DNA from: Kitasatospora sp. MAA4
GTDB lineage: Bacteria > Actinomycetota > Actinomycetes > Streptomycetales > Streptomycetaceae
Length of the DNA stretch: 64,000 nt
Assembly (NCBI RefSeq): GCF_029893355.1
Contig: NZ_JARZAI010000030.1
Span: 1-64,000, forward strand
Direction: 5' to 3'
Within the stretch, counting starts at the first letter, position 1, and every line of letters starts with the position of its first letter. The notes beneath the pieces were generated by a model that was not told the origin of the DNA, did no database searches, and worked only from the letters and a program-made list of their open reading frames with translations. Positions 1 through 6,716 of this stretch are shown piece by piece. A program made the translations under genes and the position numbers.

Positions 1-117
1 TCGCCCAGGAACTCAACGGCCGCCCACGCAAGACGCTCGACTGGGATACCCCAGCCGAGCGTCTACGTGATCTACTCACCACCTAGAACCAGTGGTGTTG
101 CGACGACCCCTGGAACC
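1..117 (+). mobile_element. Right end of an IS30-family insertion sequence
   Basis: The window opens inside the last codons of an IS30-type transposase, followed by about 30 bp of non-coding DNA (about 87-117) that reads like an IS30 terminal inverted repeat: GGTGTTGCGACGACCCCTGG around 94-113. From about 118-121 the reading frame switches to histidine-kinase sequence. The left end and most of the element lie outside the window, so the exact boundary and target duplication cannot be read. Confidence 0.7.
3..86 (+). CDS. IS30-family transposase, C-terminal end (partial)
   Basis: Only the last 27 codons are present, ending at TAG 84-86. The tail reads LNGRPRKTLDWDTPAERL followed by RDLL, the very typical carboxy end of IS30-family DDE transposases in actinomycetes. 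The catalytic core lies upstream of the window. The enzyme would cut and join the ends of its own element. Nothing can be said about whether the full gene is intact. Confidence 0.8.
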   Translation, partial: AQELNGRPRKTLDWDTPAERLRDLLTT

Positions 118-348
118 CAAGACGTGGCCAAACACAGCAAGGCCCACCGGTGCGCCATCGGAATGCGCCACGGCGAGGGAATCCTGCGGGTCTGGGTGAC
201 GGACGACGGCGTGGGCGGCGCGGCTGTGGCCAAGGGACACGGCCTGCGGGGCCTGGACGACAGACTGCACGCGGTCGGCGGCCGGCTGCGGGTCGCCAGC
301 CCCGACGGTGGCCCGACGACGGTCACCGGGGAACTGCCATGCCACTGA
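118..348 (+). pseudogene. Histidine kinase remnant (ATPase domain end), cut by the IS element
   Basis: An open frame runs straight out of the IS end into about 75 codons resembling the end of a NarL-partner sensor kinase. VAKHSKA at 124-144 is the tail of the N-box, normally preceded by LTN. VTDDGVGG follows as the G1 box and GHGLRGLDDRL as the G2 box. The sensor, the HisKA_3 dimerisation domain with its phospho-histidine and the start of the N-box are missing, so this cannot be a working kinase. Its stop overlaps the start of the response regulator by 10 bp, as in an intact kinase-regulator operon. I infer that IS30 insertion removed or separated the 5' part; the left half may survive beyond the element. 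Confidence 0.75.
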
Positions 349-1070
349 CCCCGGCCGAAACGGCTCCCGAAACGGCTCCCGGAACAGCTGCCGCAGCACC
401 GCAGGACCGCGCGGCCCGCAGTCCGCTGCGGATCGTCGTGGCCGATGACGCGGTGCTGCTGCGTGAAGGCCTGGTCCGCCTGCTCACCGAGGACGGTCAC
501 CAGGTGGTGGCGGCGGTCGGTGACGGCCCTGCCCTGGTCGAAGCAGTGCTCGCACACCGCCCGGACGTGTCGGTCGTCGATGTGCGGATGCCGCCGACCC
601 ATACGGACGAGGGCCTGCGTGCGGCGATCAGCGTCCGCGCACAGCTGCCCGGCGCCCCCGTGCTGGTGCTCAGCCAGTATGTGGAGGTGTCCTACGCCGC
701 CGAGCTGCTCGCGGACGGCTCCGGCGCGGTCGGCTACCTGCTGAAGGACCGGGTCGCCAGAGTCGAGGAGTTCCTGGACGCCCTGGACCGGGTCGCCCGT
801 GGCGCGACGGTGCTCGACCCCCAGGTCGTCTCCCAACTGCTGGCCGGGAAGCGCCGGGACGACCCGCTGGGGGCACTGACCGCGCGTGAGCGGCAGCTTC
901 TGGCGCTGATGGCCGAAGGCCATTCCAACACCGCCATCGCCCGGCAACTGGCGCTCTCCAACAGTGCGGTGGAGAAACACATCGGCAACGTCTTCGCCAA
1001 GCTCAGCCTGCCGCCGGACGACGCCCAGCACCGTCGGGTACTCGCCGTCCTCGCCTACCTCGGCGCCTGA
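339..1070 (+). CDS. NarL/FixJ-family response regulator (LuxR-type DNA-binding domain)
   Basis: A 243-aa cytoplasmic transcription regulator. After a poorly conserved 30-residue head comes a receiver domain (about 33-150) with acidic pocket VVADDAVLLREGL, phospho-acceptor Asp in VVDVRMPP and switch Lys in YLLKDRV. A LuxR-type helix-turn-helix follows (about 175-240: LTARERQLLALMAEGHSN, then IARQLALSNSAVEKHIGNVF). The start at ATG 339 overlaps the kinase remnant by 10 bp, which indicates translational coupling in the original operon. With the partner kinase truncated, this regulator is probably uncoupled from its signal and may now be driven by read-through from the IS. Longer upstream frames are ignored because they lie inside the kinase. 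Confidence 0.9.
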   Translation: MPLTPAETAPETAPGTAAAAPQDRAARSPLRIVVADDAVLLREGLVRLLTEDGHQVVAAVGDGPALVEAVLAHRPDVSVVDVRMPPTHTDEGLRAAISVRAQLPGAPVLVLSQYVEVSYAAELLADGSGAVGYLLKDRVARVEEFLDALDRVARGATVLDPQVVSQLLAGKRRDDPLGALTARERQLLALMAEGHSNTAIARQLALSNSAVEKHIGNVFAKLSLPPDDAQHRRVLAVLAYLGA

Positions 1071-1119
1071 GGTGCCTGAGGTGCCTGCGCCTGATCCGGC
1101 TGATCCGCCACCAGGTGCG

Positions 1120-2034
1120 TCACCAGCCGCCCTCGAAGAAGCCCAGGAGGGCCGGCGCCGGGTCTGCCGCAGTGCCCGTGTTCACCACCACGAGGACGAT
1201 CACGGCCAGTGCCAGCAAGGCCGAGAGCACACCGAACGATCCCAGCGTGCGCCGCCTGCGCCGCCTGCGCCCGTCGGACGCGCCGCTGCCGGACCCGCCT
1301 GTTGCGGCAAACCCCCTCCACGACACCACGCTCAGGCCGATGAGGACGACTGCCACGATCGAAGCCATCACGGCAACCACCGCGTGGTACCGGCCGAAGT
1401 CGTTGACCATCGTCTGGAGGGCAGCCGCGTTCTGGCCGCTCGTGCTCGGGTAGTGGGCCAGGCCCTGCCTGATCTGATCGATCGCACCGGTGAGTTGTCC
1501 GCCGGGTGCGCCGAGCGGCAGCATCGAGATCACCGAGGAGAACGGGTCCATCGCACCCTGGACATTCGCCATCACCGCCGCCACCGACACCAGTGCGAGC
1601 AGGCTGACGAAAATCCCGGCCGAAGCGAGAGCGACCCTGCCTCCGGCTCCGGCTCCGGCTCCGGGACCGCTGGACCTCAGGAACGCCTTCCAGAGCAGGA
1701 CGCCGAGCGCGACGAGCACGATCAGCAGGGCCGCGGCGAGCACGGCCTTGGCCACGTGGTAGCGGAACCAGTAGTCGACGACCCGCTCCAGGTCCGGGGG
1801 AAATCCCCGGTCGCCGGACCTCCAGTACTCGATGAACGCCGGGCGGAGGGCGTCGACGAGGTTGTGCCGTTCGGCGAAGCCGCCCTCCGAGCCGTTCGCC
1901 GCCAGCGTGCTCGGGGCGAGGACGAAGGCGGCGCCGAGTGCCACGGAGAGGGCGACGAGCACAGCCAGTGCTCGACCGGGCATATCAGCTGATCGCGACA
2001 GGGCTTTGTGAGTGCGCATCATGCCGATCACCAT
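1120..2034 (-). CDS. Conserved actinobacterial membrane protein, function unknown
   Basis: 304 aa. An N-terminal hydrophobic segment (about 20-45, ending STLAANG) looks like a signal peptide or membrane anchor. It is followed by an extracellular stretch, three further hydrophobic helices (about 92-115, 135-158 and 215-240) and a last one near the C-terminus (about 270-290). An Arg-rich run precedes the last helix, which fits the positive-inside rule. No catalytic motif is visible. The glycine/alanine-rich cytoplasmic loop GAGAGAGG is low complexity. A 25-bp hairpin just upstream separates it from the oxidoreductase gene, so it probably has its own promoter. Several in-frame ATG codons in the first five residues leave the start uncertain by a few codons. 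Confidence 0.75.
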   Translation of the reverse strand: MVIGMMRTHKALSRSADMPGRALAVLVALSVALGAAFVLAPSTLAANGSEGGFAERHNLVDALRPAFIEYWRSGDRGFPPDLERVVDYWFRYHVAKAVLAAALLIVLVALGVLLWKAFLRSSGPGAGAGAGGRVALASAGIFVSLLALVSVAAVMANVQGAMDPFSSVISMLPLGAPGGQLTGAIDQIRQGLAHYPSTSGQNAAALQTMVNDFGRYHAVVAVMASIVAVVLIGLSVVSWRGFAATGGSGSGASDGRRRRRRRTLGSFGVLSALLALAVIVLVVVNTGTAADPAPALLGFFEGGW

Positions 2035-2063
2035 GTCGCACCGTCGATCACCCGGTCACTGAG

Positions 2064-2115
2064 GTACGCCATCCACCTGGGGTGTGGCCTGCCACACCCC
2101 AAGTGGATGGCGTAC
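2064..2115 (-). terminator. Very long hairpin, probable terminator of the oxidoreductase gene
   Basis: Arms 2064-2088 and 2091-2115 are 25 nt each and separated by only 2 nt. The single non-identity is C:A on the plus strand but G-U on the minus-strand RNA, so the minus transcript forms an unbroken 25-bp stem. It begins 8 bp beyond the stop of the minus-strand oxidoreductase gene. There is no U-tract, as is common in streptomycetes. A dyad operator for the downstream membrane-protein gene is the alternative. Confidence 0.75.
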
Positions 2116-2122
2116 ACCTACG

Positions 2123-3097
2123 TCACTCGGCGATGCGCAGCAGCAGCTTGCCCGTGGTGCCGCGGCTCTCCAACAGGCGGTGGGCTGCGGCGGCTTCGGC
2201 GAGTGGGAACTCGGCGGTGACGGGGAGTTCGACCGAACCGTCGGCGACCAGGGCGAAGGCGCGGGCGGCGAGGTCGCGCAGGACGTCGGGTTCGGTCTTG
2301 GCGAGGGTCAGGACCGAGAACCCGGCCACCGAGCGGCCGGGGTAGAGCTGGGTCTGGCCGGCCTGCCAGGGGGCCGCGCCGCTCGCGTTGCCGAAGGAGA
2401 CCAGTCGGCCGAACGGGGCGAGCGCCTCCAGGCTGCGGCGGAAGGTGTCGCCGCCCACGGAGTCCAGCGCCAGGTCCACGCCGAGTCCGCCGGTGGCGTG
2501 GTAGACGTCCTCGTCGAAGTCGTCGCCGATGAAGACCTCGTCGTAGCCGAACTTGAGGGCGTGGTCGGCCTTGGCCGCGCTGGAGACGACGCCGTAGACG
2601 GCCTCGGCCCCGGCGAGGTGGGCGAGTTGGCCGACGACGGTGCCCACGCCGCCCGCCGCGCCCTGGACCAGGACGGTGTCACCGGCGCGCAGCCGGCCGA
2701 CCTCGTGCACCAGCGCGTGCGCGGTCGGCAGGACGGTCGGCAGGGTGGCGCCGGTGCGCAGCGAGATGCTCTCGGGCAGGGCGAAGACGGTTCTCGCGGG
2801 GGCGACGGCCACCTCGGCGTAACCGCCGGCGGTGGTCAGCGCGGCGACCTGCTGGCCGGGTTGGAAGTTCTGCACGCCGTCGCCGACGGCGCGGATCCGG
2901 CCGGACACCTCCAGGCCGGGGAGGAAGGGCAGCGAGGCCACCCGGTAGCCGTTGCTGCGGGCCTTCAACTCGGCGAAGTTGACGCCGGCGTAGGCGACAT
3001 CGATGCTGACCTCGCCGGGACCGGGCTCCGGTGCGGCGAGGTCGGTCAGGGTGAGGACCTCGGGTCCGCCGAACTTCTCCACCAGGACTGCGCGCAT
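2123..3097 (-). CDS. Zinc-independent quinone oxidoreductase (MDR superfamily)
   Basis: About 324 aa. N-terminal GroES-like domain (MRAVLVEKFGGPEVL, then PGPGEVSIDVAYAGVNFAEL), then a Rossmann NADPH-binding domain with VQGAAGGVGTVVGQLA and a C-terminal GTTGKLLLRI typical of NADPH:quinone reductases. The Cys and His ligands of zinc-dependent alcohol dehydrogenases are absent, so reduction of quinones or enones with NADPH is the likely reaction. I chose ATG 3097 because the family starts at MRAV and a GGGTGG sequence sits 5 nt upstream; an in-frame GTG at 3106 is possible. It is divergent from the acetyltransferase, with a good promoter and an operator-like dyad between them. Confidence 0.88.
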   Translation of the reverse strand: MRAVLVEKFGGPEVLTLTDLAAPEPGPGEVSIDVAYAGVNFAELKARSNGYRVASLPFLPGLEVSGRIRAVGDGVQNFQPGQQVAALTTAGGYAEVAVAPARTVFALPESISLRTGATLPTVLPTAHALVHEVGRLRAGDTVLVQGAAGGVGTVVGQLAHLAGAEAVYGVVSSAAKADHALKFGYDEVFIGDDFDEDVYHATGGLGVDLALDSVGGDTFRRSLEALAPFGRLVSFGNASGAAPWQAGQTQLYPGRSVAGFSVLTLAKTEPDVLRDLAARAFALVADGSVELPVTAEFPLAEAAAAHRLLESRGTTGKLLLRIAE

Positions 3098-3116
3098 GAC
3101 TGCCACCCGTCGTCAA

Positions 3117-3172
3117 GTGTTCAATGAAATGTGAACACCATGAGTGTATGGATTTGACCGAACACCCTGCAA
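3117..3172 (-). promoter_or_regulatory. Promoter and dyad operator of the quinone oxidoreductase gene
   Basis: On the minus strand TTGCAG (3172-3167) and TACACT (3148-3143) are separated by 18 bp, a good housekeeping-type promoter. A dyad GTGTTCA-N8-TGAACAC (3117-3138) lies across the predicted transcription start, where a bound repressor would block initiation. No regulator gene is adjacent except the acetyltransferase side, so the protein that binds is unknown. Confidence 0.55.
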
Positions 3173-3253
3173 GTGTTTCGGGGGAGGTGATCGTCGGGCG
3201 CGGCCGGTGCTTAACCGGTTGATCGCCGGACGGCATCCCGATAGGAACGTCGC

Positions 3254-3808
3254 ATGCTGACTGGCCAGAAGATCGGGCTGCGAGCCCGGCACGAGAGCGA
3301 TGTCCCCGTCCTGCACGCTGAGCTCTACGAGGACGTGGCCACCCGGTCGCGCTCCGGCTCCCGCCCCTGGGTGCCCATCGCCTCGGGGTCGGCTGCCTCG
3401 CCGTACGCCGTCACCGACCCCTCCGACGCGGTCGCGCACTTCTCGGTGCTGGAGCTGGCCTCGGGCGAGCTGGCCGGCGAGTGCGTGCTGTGGGGCATCG
3501 ACGCCCACAACCGGATGGCGCACCTGGGCATGACGATGCGCCCCTCCTTCCGCGGCCGGGGGCTGGGGGCCGACGTCGTGCGGGTGCTCTGCGACTACGC
3601 CTTCGCGGTCCGCGGGCTGCAGCGCGTGCAGCTGGAGACGCTCACCGACAACGCCGCGATGAGCCGGGCGGCGCTCGCGGCCGGCTTCACGCAGGAGGGC
3701 GTGCTGCGCCGCGCGGCCTGGGTCAACGGCGCGTTCGCCGACGAGGTGATCTTCGGCCTGCTCGCTGACGAGTGGAGGTCTGGACAGATACCTCTTATTA
3801 AGAGCTAA
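3254..3808 (+). CDS. GNAT-family N-acetyltransferase (RimJ/RimL type)
   Basis: 184 aa, a single GNAT domain spanning almost the whole protein. The acetyl-CoA binding motif A is RPSFRGRGLGADVVRVL, followed by the family-typical QLETLTDNAAMSRAALAAGF and EGVLRRAAWVNGAF. This arrangement matches ribosomal-protein or small-amine acetyltransferases of the RimJ/RimL branch. The substrate cannot be told from sequence. ATG 3254 has an AGGAA 5 nt upstream. The 3' end overlaps the promoter of the MarR gene, so the two units are separately initiated although collinear. Confidence 0.88.
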   Translation: MLTGQKIGLRARHESDVPVLHAELYEDVATRSRSGSRPWVPIASGSAASPYAVTDPSDAVAHFSVLELASGELAGECVLWGIDAHNRMAHLGMTMRPSFRGRGLGADVVRVLCDYAFAVRGLQRVQLETLTDNAAMSRAALAAGFTQEGVLRRAAWVNGAFADEVIFGLLADEWRSGQIPLIKS

Positions 3809-3818
3809 AATAACAACA
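3781..3818 (+). promoter_or_regulatory. Promoter with MarR-type palindrome, likely leaderless transcript
   Basis: In an otherwise GC-rich region an AT-rich stretch carries the perfect palindrome CTCTTATTAAGAG (3792-3804). It lies between a TGGACA (3781-3786) and a TAAAAT (3806-3811), spacing 19. The start codon ATG 3818 lies 7 nt after the TAAAAT, so transcription would begin at or next to the AUG and no SD is present. The palindrome sits between -35 and -10, ideal for autorepression by the MarR protein encoded immediately downstream. Confidence 0.6.
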
Positions 3819-4297
3819 TGACGGAAGTGGAGCTCACCAGCGAGCTCGCCAGCGAGGTCACCAGCGATCTGGCCGGCCTGCTGGCCGGGATCCAGCGGCT
3901 GGTACGGCGGCGGCTGCGGCGCGGGCTGACGGTGCCGCGCCTGCGCGGCGCGGAGGTCGAGCTGCTGCGCCTGGTCGAGGCGAGCCCGGGCATCCGGGTC
4001 TCGGCCGCGGCCAAGGAGCTCGGCCTGGCCGGCAACTCGGTCTCCACGCTGGTCAACCAGCTGGTGAAGACCGGTCTGCTGCGCCGCGAGACCGATCCGC
4101 AGGACCGCCGGGCGGCCCTGCTGCTGCCCACGCCGGAGGCGGCCGAGCGGCTGGCGGCCTGGGCCGCCAAGCGCGACGCCCTGATCGGCGAGCAGGTCGC
4201 CCAGCTGTCGGCGGACGACCGCGCGGCACTGGCCGCCGCACTGCCCGCCCTGCGGCGACTGGCCGCCGGGCTGCGCGACCGGGAGGAGGAAGGGTGA
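3818..4297 (+). CDS. MarR-family transcriptional regulator
   Basis: 159 aa with the winged helix-turn-helix fold: GIRVSAAAKELGLAGNSVS is the DNA-reading helix pair and RRETDPQDRRAALL the wing, with the conserved DPQDRR of MarR proteins. Flanking helices at the two ends form the dimer. It most likely represses its own operon, which continues into an ABC exporter through a 4-bp GTGA overlap, and releases DNA on binding a small ligand that the exporter removes. The ligand is unknown. The start was chosen at ATG 3818 because a -10 element lies directly upstream. Confidence 0.92.
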   Translation: MTEVELTSELASEVTSDLAGLLAGIQRLVRRRLRRGLTVPRLRGAEVELLRLVEASPGIRVSAAAKELGLAGNSVSTLVNQLVKTGLLRRETDPQDRRAALLLPTPEAAERLAAWAAKRDALIGEQVAQLSADDRAALAAALPALRRLAAGLRDREEEG

Positions 4298-5196
4298 AGA
4301 AGCAGAGCGAGCCCACCGGCACGACAGCGGATCCGGCCGACCAGGAGGAGGCCATGGACGCCGCGGAGGCCGTGGAGGCCGTGGTCTGTACGGGTCTGGA
4401 GTACTCCTTCGGCCGCACCAAGGCCGTCGACGGCCTCGACCTGACCGTGCGCAGCGGCGAGGTGTTCGGCCTGCTCGGGCCGAACGGCGCAGGCAAGACC
4501 ACCGCGATCCGCTCGATCACCACCCTGCTGCCGGTCCCGCCCGGCATGGTCCGGGTCTTCGGCCACGACCCGGCGCGGCGGCAGATGCAGGTGCGCCGGA
4601 TGCTCGGCTACGTCCCCCAGCAGCTCTCCGCCGACGGCGGGCTGACCGGCCGGGAGAACGTCTCGCTGTTCGCCCGGGTCTTCGACGTGTCGCGCCGCGA
4701 ACGGGCCGCCCGGGTGGCCCAGGCGATCGCCGCGGTCGACCTGACGGAGGCCGCGGACCGGCTGGCCAAGACCTACTCCGGCGGCATGGTCCGCCGCCTC
4801 GAACTGGCCCAGGCGCTGGTCAGCGCACCGCGCCTGCTGGTCCTGGACGAGCCGACCATCGGCCTGGACCCGATCGCCCGCACCAGCGTCTGGGAGTGCA
4901 TCGACGAGGTGCGGGCGGCCACCGGTATGACCGTCCTGGTCACCACGCACTACATGGACGAGGCGGACCAGTACTGCGACCGCGTCGCCCTGATGCACCG
5001 CGGCAGGATCCGCGCGCTCGGCACCCCCGAGCAGCTGCGGACCGAGGTGGGGGAGCAGCTCGACCTGGCCGAGCCGCCGACCCTGGACGACGTGTTCCGG
5101 CACTTCGCCGGCAGTGGCCTCGCCAACGCGACCGAGAACGAAGGGGAGTTCAAGGATGTCCGTCGTACCCGTCGCACCGCCTCCCGGGTCGGCTGA
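4294..5196 (+). CDS. ABC transporter ATP-binding protein (drug-exporter type)
   Basis: 300 aa, one nucleotide-binding domain (about 32-250) with Walker A GLLGPNGAGKTT, Q-loop in GYVPQQLSADGG, signature YSGGM, Walker B LLVLDEPTIGLD and switch His in VTTHYMDEAD. The sequence resembles DrrA-type ATPases of two-gene antibiotic exporters. GTG 4294 overlaps the MarR stop by 4 bp. The 3' end overlaps the permease start by 41 bp, so the three genes form one translationally coupled operon. The C-terminal 40 residues beyond TLDDVFRHFAG are poorly conserved and simply run into the permease gene. Confidence 0.93.
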   Translation: MKKQSEPTGTTADPADQEEAMDAAEAVEAVVCTGLEYSFGRTKAVDGLDLTVRSGEVFGLLGPNGAGKTTAIRSITTLLPVPPGMVRVFGHDPARRQMQVRRMLGYVPQQLSADGGLTGRENVSLFARVFDVSRRERAARVAQAIAAVDLTEAADRLAKTYSGGMVRRLELAQALVSAPRLLVLDEPTIGLDPIARTSVWECIDEVRAATGMTVLVTTHYMDEADQYCDRVALMHRGRIRALGTPEQLRTEVGEQLDLAEPPTLDDVFRHFAGSGLANATENEGEFKDVRRTRRTASRVG

Positions 5197-6040
5197 GCCG
5201 GCCGCCGCCCAGTCCCCGGTCGCCGCGCCCCGCCGCGACCTCGGTCTGCTGCTGGTCCCGCCGCCGGCCCGGTCCGGCTGGCGGGTGGTCCTCGCCCGGA
5301 TCCTGGCGATGTGCGTCGTGGAGCTGCAGAAGCTGCGCCACGACCGCACCGAGCTCTACACCCGTGCCGTCCAGCCGGCCCTGTGGCTGCTGATCTTCGG
5401 CGAGACCTTCACCCGGATCAAGGCGATACCGACCAACGGGATCCCGTACCTGGACTACCTGGCCCCGGGGATCATCGCCCAGTCCGCGATGTTCATCGCG
5501 ATCTTCTACGGCATCATGATCATCTGGGAGCGCGACTCGGGGGTGCTCACCAAGCTGCTGGTCACCCCGACCCCGCGGGCCGCGCTGGTGGCCGGCAAGG
5601 CCTTCGCCGCGGGGGTGAAGGCGGTCATCCAGGCCCTGGTGGTGGTGGTGATCGCCGCGCTGCTCGGGGTGGCCCTGACCTGGAACCCGGCCAAGCTGCT
5701 GGGCGTGGCCGTGGTGGTCCTGCTCGGCTCGGCCTTCTTCTCCTGCCTCTCGATGTCGATCGCCGGGATCGTGCTCACCCGGGACCGGCTGATGGGTATC
5801 GGGCAGGCCATCACCATGCCGCTCTTCTTCGGCTCCAACGCCCTCTATCCGGTCAGCCTGATGCCGGGCTGGCTCCAGGCGGTCAGCAAGGCGAACCCGC
5901 TGAGCTACGAGGTGGACGCGCTGCGCGGACTGCTGATCGGCACGCCGGCCCACCTCGGCAGCGACTTCGCCGTCCTGACGCTCTCCGCCGGGCTCGGCAT
6001 CGCCTGCGCCTCCGCCCTGCTCGGACGGCTGGCGAGGTAG
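5156..6040 (+). CDS. ABC-2 type transporter permease
   Basis: 294 aa. After an approximately 50-residue cytoplasmic Pro-rich head come six hydrophobic helices typical of ABC-2 permeases (about 75-95, 115-140, 165-190, 195-215, 225-245 and 265-290). The conserved segment NALYPVSLMPGWLQAVSKAN is followed by NPLSYEVDALRGLL, a hallmark of DrrB-like exporters. It pairs with the ATPase encoded upstream to pump an unknown hydrophobic compound out of the cell under MarR control. ATG 5156 is preceded by AAGGGGAG at good distance. A strong hairpin terminator follows the stop. Confidence 0.92.
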   Translation: MSVVPVAPPPGSAEPAAAQSPVAAPRRDLGLLLVPPPARSGWRVVLARILAMCVVELQKLRHDRTELYTRAVQPALWLLIFGETFTRIKAIPTNGIPYLDYLAPGIIAQSAMFIAIFYGIMIIWERDSGVLTKLLVTPTPRAALVAGKAFAAGVKAVIQALVVVVIAALLGVALTWNPAKLLGVAVVVLLGSAFFSCLSMSIAGIVLTRDRLMGIGQAITMPLFFGSNALYPVSLMPGWLQAVSKANPLSYEVDALRGLLIGTPAHLGSDFAVLTLSAGLGIACASALLGRLAR

Positions 6041-6060
6041 CGGGAAGCCGCCTCCGACCG

Positions 6061-6120
6061 CTGACGGTCAGTCAGTTCCGGTGTAGCAGCGCGGAACTGG
6101 CTGACCGTCAGCTTTTTCGG
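6061..6120 (+). terminator. Terminator of the MarR/ABC operon
   Basis: A 20-bp stem with arms 6061-6080 and 6092-6111, one mismatch that becomes U-G in plus-strand RNA, and an 11-nt loop. It is followed by CTTTTTC, one of the few U-rich tails in the window. The distal arm contains the stop codon of the convergent minus-strand membrane protein gene (6108-6110), so the same hairpin can serve both strands. Confidence 0.85.
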
Positions 6121-6716
6121 TCGGGAGTGGTGAACCAGAACGCCGAGGCCACCGCGAGCGCCGCGACGGCTACACCGAGGGCGGCCGGCAGTCGGGCCCA
6201 ACTGCTCGCCGCGCTCGGCACGAAGGCGGCGAGCAGCACCAGGGCGGCCGCGGCGTACGCGGCCACCGCGGGCAGCGGGCCGGTGGGCCGCCGGCCGTAG
6301 GACGCGGCGTCGACGAACAGCAGGTAGCCGAGCAGCAGCACGGTGAGCGCGGCCGCCGACCAGCCCGGCGGGCCGCTGATCGCCGCGAGGATCACGGTGG
6401 CGACGGCCAGCGCGGTGTTGCGGTGCCGGGCCAGCTGGGCGGTCCAGCGGCTGGAGCCGCGCACCGGACGGCCGGTGACCGGCGGACCGGCCCACCAGCC
6501 GAACAGGGCGGCGATCAGCAGCAGCGCCAGGTCCGCGCCCGACCGGATGCCGTGCGTCCAGCTCGGGCAGGCCGAGACGGCCAGCGCCAGGCCCAGGCAG
6601 CGGGCGGGCACCGCCCGTCGGCCGCCCACCGGCGGGTTCGGCACCGGGTTCGGCACCGCGTTCGGCACCGCGTTCGGCACATCGGGTCCGCTCATCGCGT
6701 CCTCGGGTCCACTCAT
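6108..6716 (-). CDS. Small membrane protein, last gene of the DUF58/MoxR operon
   Basis: 202 aa. It starts at ATG 6716, overlapping the DUF58 stop by 4 bp (ATGA), with GGGGAGGA just upstream. The N-terminus is a low-complexity run of imperfect repeats (VPNAVPNAVPNPVPNPP). After this come about five hydrophobic helices arranged as two pairs plus one, with Arg-rich loops. No enzyme motif is visible. Position as the final gene behind MoxR and DUF58 suggests a membrane partner of that system. I do not recognise the family. Confidence 0.78.
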   Translation of the reverse strand: MSGPEDAMSGPDVPNAVPNAVPNPVPNPPVGGRRAVPARCLGLALAVSACPSWTHGIRSGADLALLLIAALFGWWAGPPVTGRPVRGSSRWTAQLARHRNTALAVATVILAAISGPPGWSAAALTVLLLGYLLFVDAASYGRRPTGPLPAVAAYAAAALVLLAAFVPSAASSWARLPAALGVAVAALAVASAFWFTTPDRKS

